A DNA stretch of 11,307 nt, taken from the NCBI GenBank assembly GCA_031413635.1, contig JANOFM010000171.1:1-11307 (forward strand). Direction: 5' to 3'. Source of the DNA: SZUA-430 sp031413635. Lineage in GTDB: Bacteria; Pseudomonadota; Alphaproteobacteria; Micropepsales; Micropepsaceae. The notes beneath the pieces are model-generated. The model was not told the DNA's origin. It made no database searches and was given only the letters and a program-made list of their open reading frames with translations. Of the stretch, positions 6,339 through 11,307 are shown one piece after another. The position numbers and the translations under genes were made by a program. How positions within the stretch are numbered: the first letter of the stretch is position 1; each line of letters opens with the position of its first letter.

Positions 6339-6398
6339 AACTTTGGCGCCTCAGGGCGTCATATCGACCCTGGCTTGCGCCATCAGAACTTTGGCGCC
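6339..6398. repeat. Short direct repeat, 12 bp, spanning the FliL-like gene's 3' end
   Basis: AACTTTGGCGCC occurs at 6339-6350, immediately past the stop of the FliL-like gene, and at 6387-6398 inside its final codons. With the preceding CATCA the match extends to CATCA/ACTTTGGCGCC versus CATCAGA/ACTTTGGCGCC, differing by a two-base insertion. The copies start 48 bases apart. This may be a local duplication or chance. Confidence 0.4.
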
Positions 6399-6845
6399 GG
6401 GTTTGCCCAGCACGCGGTCGGCGCCCGCACGCAGCAAGTCCGAAACCCCGGGCACGTCCGCGGCCCGCCGTTGACGCAAGGTCGTTGCCGCATAAAGACT
6501 AAGATCGTTCAACCACGTGTCGCGCAGCCGCGGCATCAGCGCTTCGGCCTTCTCGCGCAAGGCATCGTCCGGCACGTCCATGCCAAACGTAACGGTGAAC
6601 CGTCCGCGTAGCCGGCCATCTTGGATGATCGCGACGGTGAATGAATCGACCACCACCCACGATTTGAGCGAGGTGATCGAACGCGCCTTCTTGGGTGCCT
6701 TCGCCTTGGCGGCATCCTTCTTTTCGCCCCCGCCGGACCCGCCGCCGGACGAAGCATGCGACGCCGGGACGGAAACACTCAGCGCACAAAATGCGAGAGC
6801 AATTGCGAATGTCATTCGTCGCGCGCGAGGTAAGGAAACGATCAT
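6351..6845 (-). CDS. Secreted protein with FliL-like C-terminal region
   Basis: A 164-residue protein with an N-terminal signal peptide: basic MIVSLPRARR, a hydrophobic core at 11-26, and a likely signal peptidase site after ASHA (residue 31). It then has a Gly/Ser- and Lys-rich linker to about residue 55 (GGGSGGGEKKDAAKAK). The rest (about 62-162) shows a FliL-like pattern: a strand with VVVDSFTVAI, then GRFTVTFGMDVPDDALREKAEALMPRLRD, and a terminal strand. FliL proteins stabilise the flagellar stator but normally keep a membrane anchor; this one looks cleaved and periplasmic, and no flagellar gene is nearby, so a flagellar role is doubtful. The RR-M-T-F sequence only faintly resembles a Tat motif. 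The start at 6845 is favoured over ATG 6815, which would shorten the basic region. Function is unknown. Confidence 0.65.
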   Translation of the reverse strand: MIVSLPRARRMTFAIALAFCALSVSVPASHASSGGGSGGGEKKDAAKAKAPKKARSITSLKSWVVVDSFTVAIIQDGRLRGRFTVTFGMDVPDDALREKAEALMPRLRDTWLNDLSLYAATTLRQRRAADVPGVSDLLRAGADRVLGKPGAKVLMAQARVDMTP

Positions 6846-6945
6846 GCCCCAGACTGCCAGCCCACCCGTAAACGGACCGTTTCCGAGTGAAGCCGTCGAT
6901 GACGAGCATCGAGCGTCGAAAGCGGGGAAAAGGGGGTCCGGCGCA

Positions 6946-7021
6946 TGGTGGAGCTGAGCGGAATCGAACCGCTGACCTCCTCATTGCGAACGAGGCGCTC
7001 TCCCAACTGAGCTACAGCCCC
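6946..7021 (-). tRNA. tRNA-Ala, anticodon CGC
   Basis: The reverse strand gives a complete 76-base cloverleaf with the 3' CCA encoded. The acceptor stem GGGGCTG pairs with CAGCTCC (one G-U), the D stem GCTC pairs with GAGC, the anticodon stem CCTCG pairs with TGAGG around loop TTCGCAA, and the T arm is AGCGG-TTCGATT-CCGCT. Bases 34-36 are CGC, which read the alanine codon GCG, one heavily used in these genes. A promoter-like site lies upstream. No clear terminator follows the CCA, although a T-run occurs shortly after. Confidence 0.97.
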
Positions 7022-7040
7022 ATGCGCTGGAAACGCGGCG

Positions 7041-7056
7041 AGGCCTTCAAAGGCCT
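7041..7056 (-). repeat. Perfect hairpin in the tRNA leader
   Basis: AGGCCTT (7041-7047) and AAGGCCT (7050-7056) form a perfect 7-bp inverted repeat with a two-base spacer. On the minus strand it lies between the predicted tRNA transcription start and the tRNA 5' end. It may be a processing or folding element of the precursor; no function can be read from sequence alone. Confidence 0.4.
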
Positions 7057-7073
7057 AGCGCGCGAAGGCTGGG

Positions 7074-7103
7074 TTTGTAGGAGCCGCCTCGCCCCGGTGT
7101 CAA
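7074..7103 (-). promoter_or_regulatory. Sigma70-type promoter for tRNA-Ala
   Basis: Reading the minus strand, a perfect TTGACA (complement of 7098-7103) is followed after 18 bases by TACAAA (complement of 7074-7079; four of six matches to TATAAT). Transcription would start near 7066, about 45 bases before the mature tRNA. The perfect -35 box and position make this the best promoter in the window. Confidence 0.6.
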
Positions 7104-7125
7104 GGCGGCCGCGATCTTGCCCGGC

Positions 7126-7154
7126 TTGCCGCGCCAAGCAACGAACGCTACATC
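7126..7154 (+). promoter_or_regulatory. Weak candidate promoter for the yggT-folD operon
   Basis: TTGCCG (7126-7131) and TACATC (7149-7154) are 17 bases apart, each matching four of six consensus bases. Transcription would begin about 37 bases before the yggT start. An operon promoter must lie in this gap because the tRNA on the other strand precedes it, but this particular match is weak. Confidence 0.25.
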
Positions 7155-7197
7155 TCGCAACACCCGCCGCGATTCTTCCCAACGCCACAGGAAAGCG

Positions 7198-7494
7198 ATG
7201 TTTTCCGCCCTCATCTACCTCGTCGATGCTCTGTTCACGCTCTACTTCTGGATCGTCATCGCCAGCGTGGTGCTGTCGTGGCTGATCGCCTTCAATGTCA
7301 TCAATCCGTACAACCCGGCGGTGAGGACAATTCAGAGCTTTTGCTACAGAGCAACCGAGCCGCTGCTGTCGCCGATCAGGCGCTTCATGCCCGATCTCGG
7401 CGGCCTCGATATCTCGCCCATCATCCTACTTTTGGGACTGGAATTTATGCGCATTCTGATCATCAAGATATTGGCGGGCCAACTGTTTTCGTGA
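7198..7494 (+). CDS. YggT family membrane protein
   Basis: A 98-residue integral membrane protein of the YggT family (YlmG in Gram-positives and plastids), a poorly understood group linked to membrane organisation, cell division or osmotic resistance in other organisms. Hydrophobic helices lie at about 7-31 and 72-93. Between them is the family signature EPLLSPIRRFMPDLGGLDISPI (54-75), with the basic RR probably facing the cytoplasm. The ATG at 7198 is set by AGGAAAG five bases upstream and by the family N-terminus; the frame is open further upstream without support. Its stop overlaps the next gene's GTG start by four bases (GTGA), making it the first gene of a yggT-DUF167-folD unit. Confidence 0.9.
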   Translation: MFSALIYLVDALFTLYFWIVIASVVLSWLIAFNVINPYNPAVRTIQSFCYRATEPLLSPIRRFMPDLGGLDISPIILLLGLEFMRILIIKILAGQLFS

Positions 7495-7814
7495 GCCGCC
7501 TCTCTCCGTATCGGCTGCGGCCGGACGGAATTTTGTTGATGGTCCGCCTCACGCCGCGTGCCTCGCGCGACGGCATCGACGGCCTGATATCCGGACCCCA
7601 GGGCACTCACGTGCAGGCACGCGTCCGTGCCGTCCCCGAAGATGGGCGCGCCAATGCGGCCCTCGCCCAATTGGTCGCAGACGAACTCCGCGTTCCGAAG
7701 TCGACTGTGACGCTCGCCTCCGGCAACACTGCGCGCCTCAAAACGCTGCTGATCGCGGGCAACGCGTCTGACCTCGAAAAGCGGGTTGCCGCTTGGCTCA
7801 AGGGAATGGAATGA
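7491..7814 (+). CDS. DUF167 (YggU-like) family protein
   Basis: A 107-residue cytoplasmic protein of the DUF167/YggU family, whose members have a compact alpha/beta fold and no settled biochemical role. Family features are the opening DGILLMVRLTPRAS (12-25), the central VRAVPEDGRANAAL (45-58) and the later LASGNTARLKTLLI (75-88). The GTG start is preferred because it overlaps the yggT stop by four bases and leaves the domain intact; an in-frame ATG at 7539 would cut into the first strand. Its stop overlaps the folD ATG in the same four-base manner (ATGA). Pairing with yggT is a recurring arrangement in proteobacteria, and translational coupling along the unit is likely. Confidence 0.9.
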   Translation: MSRLSPYRLRPDGILLMVRLTPRASRDGIDGLISGPQGTHVQARVRAVPEDGRANAALAQLVADELRVPKSTVTLASGNTARLKTLLIAGNASDLEKRVAAWLKGME

Positions 7815-8698
7815 CCGCACAGATCATCGACGGCAAGGCCTTCGCCGCCTCCGTGCGCGCGCGCGTGCAAGACGCGACAGCCACACTGAAGAAACGTCAC
7901 GGCGTCGCTGTCGGCTTGACGGTTGTCTTGGTCGGCAACGATCCCGCAAGCGAAATCTACGTCCGCCTCAAAGTCAGCGACGCGAACGAAGTCGGCATCG
8001 TATCGCGCGACATCAAGCTTCCAACGACCGCAAGCGAAAACGAAGTCTTGGAAGTGGTCCGCAAGCTCAACCAGGACCCCTCGGTCCACGGCGTGCTCGT
8101 ACAATTCCCGGTCCCATCCCAAATTCGCCAGGAGGCGATCCTCGACACGCTGTCGCCGGACAAAGACGTCGACGGACTGACGACCTTGAGCGCAGGCCGT
8201 CTCGTGGGCGGCAGGCCGGGCCTCGTCCCGTGCACGCCGCAGGGTTGCCTTATGCTGATCAAATCGGTGCGGCAAAAACTCGACGGCCTGAACGCCGTCG
8301 TGATCGGTCGCTCGCTGCTGGTCGGCAAACCGATGGCGCAGCTTTTGTTGCATGAGAACTGCACCGTCACCATCGCGCACTCGAAAACCCAGGATCTACA
8401 AGCGGTTGCCCGCAATGCCGACATCTTGGTAGCGGCCGTCGGCAGGGCTCAAATGGTCAAGGCCGGCTGGGCCAAGCCCGGTGCCATTGTGGTCGATGTC
8501 GGCATGAATCGCGTCGATTTGCCAAACGGGAAGTCGAAATTGCTGGGCGATGTGGACTATGATGATGTGTCGCCGCATGCAGGCGCGATAACGCCGGTAC
8601 CCGGAGGCGTGGGGCCGATGACACGCGCGTGCCTGTTGCGAAACACAGTCTTAGCGGCTTGCGCCCTGAACGGGATCGTGCCGCCGACGGAGCTTTAA
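7811..8698 (+). CDS. folD: Bifunctional methylene-THF dehydrogenase / methenyl-THF cyclohydrolase
   Basis: FolD converts 5,10-methylene-tetrahydrofolate to 5,10-methenyl- and then 10-formyl-tetrahydrofolate with NADP+, supplying one-carbon units for purine and formyl-Met-tRNA synthesis in the cytoplasm. The 295-residue protein has the catalytic YVRLK motif (Tyr50, Lys54), Gln98 in LVQFPVP, and Asp121 in DKDVDGLT. It also has PCTPQG (140-145), the nucleotide-binding VIGRSLLVGKP (164-174) and the C-terminal PVPGGVGPMT (262-271). The aromatic residue in LVQFPVP, where LVQLPLP is commoner, is a mild variation. I chose the ATG at 7811, which has AGGGA upstream and overlaps the DUF167 stop. A VOC-fold gene follows one base after the folD stop. 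Confidence 0.97.
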   Translation: MTAQIIDGKAFAASVRARVQDATATLKKRHGVAVGLTVVLVGNDPASEIYVRLKVSDANEVGIVSRDIKLPTTASENEVLEVVRKLNQDPSVHGVLVQFPVPSQIRQEAILDTLSPDKDVDGLTTLSAGRLVGGRPGLVPCTPQGCLMLIKSVRQKLDGLNAVVIGRSLLVGKPMAQLLLHENCTVTIAHSKTQDLQAVARNADILVAAVGRAQMVKAGWAKPGAIVVDVGMNRVDLPNGKSKLLGDVDYDDVSPHAGAITPVPGGVGPMTRACLLRNTVLAACALNGIVPPTEL

Positions 8699-8699
8699 G

Positions 8700-9038
8700 A
8701 TGGATATGGGAAACCTCCCGCCTTTGTGGCTGGACCATGTGAACATTCCGACCCAAGACCCGGAAGTCTTGGCGCAGTGGTACGCTGATCGGCTCGGCAT
8801 CGAACGGCGCGGCACGGTGGTCATCGGGCCGGGAATTTCCTTAGTCTTCAACAAGGGCGCGCCGCTCAAGGCGGGAGACGCATTCCACTTCGGCTTTCGC
8901 GTCGAGAACAAGTCGGCGGTCGAATCCTGGGCGACCCATCTGGGCGTCGCCGTGGCGTTCGACGAGCACGACTTCTTCGCCGCCCGCATCGCCGACCCGG
9001 ACGGCAATATATTCGAAGTCTATTGGGACAAATATTGA
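8700..9038 (+). CDS. VOC superfamily (glyoxalase/bleomycin-resistance fold) protein
   Basis: A 112-residue single-domain VOC protein with two beta-alpha-beta-beta-beta modules. The first begins LDHVNIPTQDPEVLAQWYADRLG (11-33) and the second begins near AFHFGFRVEN (61-70), with the typical closing ADPDGNIFEVYW (98-109). His13, His63 and Glu106 sit at usual metal-ligand positions, so metal binding is plausible. The fold covers glyoxalases, extradiol dioxygenases, isomerases and drug-binding proteins, so the substrate cannot be named. It starts one base after the folD stop (with ATG 8706 as an alternative) and has no good ribosome binding site of its own, suggesting it is read through from folD. 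Its stop lies in a palindrome shared with the end of argG. Confidence 0.85.
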   Translation: MDMGNLPPLWLDHVNIPTQDPEVLAQWYADRLGIERRGTVVIGPGISLVFNKGAPLKAGDAFHFGFRVENKSAVESWATHLGVAVAFDEHDFFAARIADPDGNIFEVYWDKY

Positions 9039-9042
9039 GCGC

Positions 9043-9045
<3 letters not shown>
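9036..9045. repeat. 10-bp palindrome holding both convergent stop codons
   Basis: TGAGCGCTCA is perfectly palindromic. Its first three bases are the stop of the VOC gene and its last three, read on the other strand, the TGA of argG. The four bases between are the entire gap between these converging genes. It is too short and lacks T-runs, so it is not a convincing bidirectional terminator. Confidence 0.4.
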
Positions 9046-10272
<1,227 letters not shown>

Positions 10273-10279
10273 AAGAACC

Positions 10280-11307
10280 TCAATGCGGCATTCGCGACAA
10301 TTCTTGGCTGCGCATTTCCGCCATGCGCTCGCTGGCGCGCTGCTTGACGCTTTCGCTCTTCAATTGACCGCAGGCAGCCATGATATCGCGCCCGCGCGGC
10401 GTGCGGATCGGCGAGGCATAGCCCGCGCGATTGACGAAGTCGCCGAACGCCTCGATCTGCTCCCACTCCGAGCAGCCGTAAGGCGCGCCGGGCCACGGAT
10501 TGAACGGGATCAGATTGATCTTCGCCGGAATACCGCGAATGACCCTCACCAATTCCTTCGCATCGGCAAGCGAATCGTTCACGCCCTTCAGCATCACATA
10601 TTCGAACGTAATGCGCCGCGCGTTCGACAGGCCCGGATACGTGCGGCACGCCTCCAACAGTTCCTTGATCGGATATTTCTTGTTGAGCGGCACGAGCACG
10701 TCGCGCACCTCGTCGCGCGCCGCATGCAGCGAAATCGCCAACATCGAACCGATCTCATCGCCGGCCTTGGGTATCATCGGCACGACGCCCGCCGTCGACA
10801 GCGTGATCCGCCGCTTCGACACCGACAGGCCTTCGCCGTCGGAAACGATCGCCAACGCATCGCGCACATTCTCGAAATTATAGAGCGGCTCGCCCATCCC
10901 CATCATCACCACATTGGTGATCTGGCGATCCTCGGAGTTACGGCCCGCATGCGGCCATTCCTGCAAGTCGTCACGCGCGATCATGACCTGCGAAACGATT
11001 TCCGCCGCCGTCAGATTGCGCACCAGCTTCTGCGTGCCGGTATGGCAGAAGCGGCAATTCAGCGTGCAGCCGACTTGCGAAGAAATGCAAAGCGTGCCGC
11101 GATCTTCGTCGGGGATGAACACGGTCTCGACTTCGATGCCCGGCGCGAATCGGATCAGCCATTTGCGCGTGCCGTCGGCGGACACTTGGGCGGTAGCGAC
11201 TTCGGGCCGCTGCAATGTGAACGCGTCGCCAAGCTCGGCGCGAAACGACTTGCTGAGCGTGGTCATGGCGCCGAAATCGGTTGCACCCTGCACGTACATG
11301 CCGTTCC
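10280..11307 (-). CDS. rlmN: Dual-specificity RNA methyltransferase RlmN (N-terminus outside window)
   Basis: RlmN is a radical-SAM enzyme that methylates C2 of A2503 in 23S rRNA and of A37 in some tRNAs. The radical SAM cluster motif CTLNCRFC has its three cysteines seven, eleven and fourteen residues after another conserved cysteine (TLCISSQVGC), which corresponds to Cys118 of E. coli. The methyl-carrying cysteine (E. coli Cys355) is in IMAACGQL near the C-terminus. GMGEPLYN and NLIPFNPWPG are also present. The frame is open through the right edge, and the last codons (NGMYVQGATDF) match the middle of the usual N-terminal domain, so the internal ATG at 11299 is not the true start; some tens of residues are missing. 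The gene lies directly upstream of argG. Confidence 0.96.
   Translation of the reverse strand, partial: NGMYVQGATDFGAMTTLSKSFRAELGDAFTLQRPEVATAQVSADGTRKWLIRFAPGIEVETVFIPDEDRGTLCISSQVGCTLNCRFCHTGTQKLVRNLTAAEIVSQVMIARDDLQEWPHAGRNSEDRQITNVVMMGMGEPLYNFENVRDALAIVSDGEGLSVSKRRITLSTAGVVPMIPKAGDEIGSMLAISLHAARDEVRDVLVPLNKKYPIKELLEACRTYPGLSNARRITFEYVMLKGVNDSLADAKELVRVIRGIPAKINLIPFNPWPGAPYGCSEWEQIEAFGDFVNRAGYASPIRTPRGRDIMAACGQLKSESVKQRASERMAEMRSQELSRMPH

Noticed and set aside
6946..7021. Possible integration site at the tRNA-Ala gene
   Set aside because: No integrase, partial tRNA duplicate or direct repeat of the tRNA 3' end is present in the window.
7579..7610. CCGGACCCCAGGG resembling the stem of the 3705-3844 repeat
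   Set aside because: It lies within the DUF167 coding sequence, matches only partly, and lacks the paired arm and terminal sequences.

Overview
The window reads as a GC-rich alphaproteobacterial chromosome. The support is strongly GC-biased third codon positions, the DUF2244, YggT and DUF167 families, a tail-to-head rlmN-argG pair, and a dispersed-type palindromic repeat with GTCATC/GATGAC ends and a CCGGGACCCAGG hairpin of the sort scattered through alphaproteobacterial genomes. The order cannot be fixed from this sequence alone. Coding density is high, no gap exceeds about 190 bp, and there is no insertion sequence, phage gene or CRISPR array.

Left part (1-1073): the last 14 codons of an unidentified gene, a likely terminator, a small four-helix membrane protein, and a 67-aa hypothetical protein with a hairpin over its ribosome binding site and a second possible terminator after it.

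Middle plus-strand cluster (1074-5842): a crotonase-fold protein lacking both canonical hydratase glutamates, an AlkB-type DNA/RNA demethylase starting on the last base of the crotonase stop, an acyl-CoA dehydrogenase whose catalytic glutamate appears to sit in the isovaleryl-CoA-dehydrogenase position, a 140-bp palindromic repeat, an acyl-CoA-dehydrogenase-fold flavin monooxygenase, and dapB of lysine/peptidoglycan synthesis. Close spacing suggests co-transcription, at least up to the repeat. The mixture of acyl-CoA chemistry, alkylation repair and a housekeeping lysine gene is unusual.

Minus-strand block (5825-7021): a DUF2244 membrane protein whose 3' end overlaps that of dapB, a secreted FliL-like protein, and tRNA-Ala(CGC) with a good sigma70-type promoter and a leader hairpin.

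Plus-strand block (7198-9038): yggT, a DUF167 gene and folD linked by 4-base start/stop overlaps, followed one base later by a small VOC-fold protein. The right end (9043-11307, minus strand) carries rlmN, cut by the window edge, and argG 7 bases downstream, whose Shine-Dalgarno begins right at the rlmN stop.

I found no clear new defence or mobile system. The items most worth a second look are the glutamate-less crotonase coupled to alkB, the relocated catalytic base in the dehydrogenase, the palindromic repeat, and the secreted FliL-like protein.
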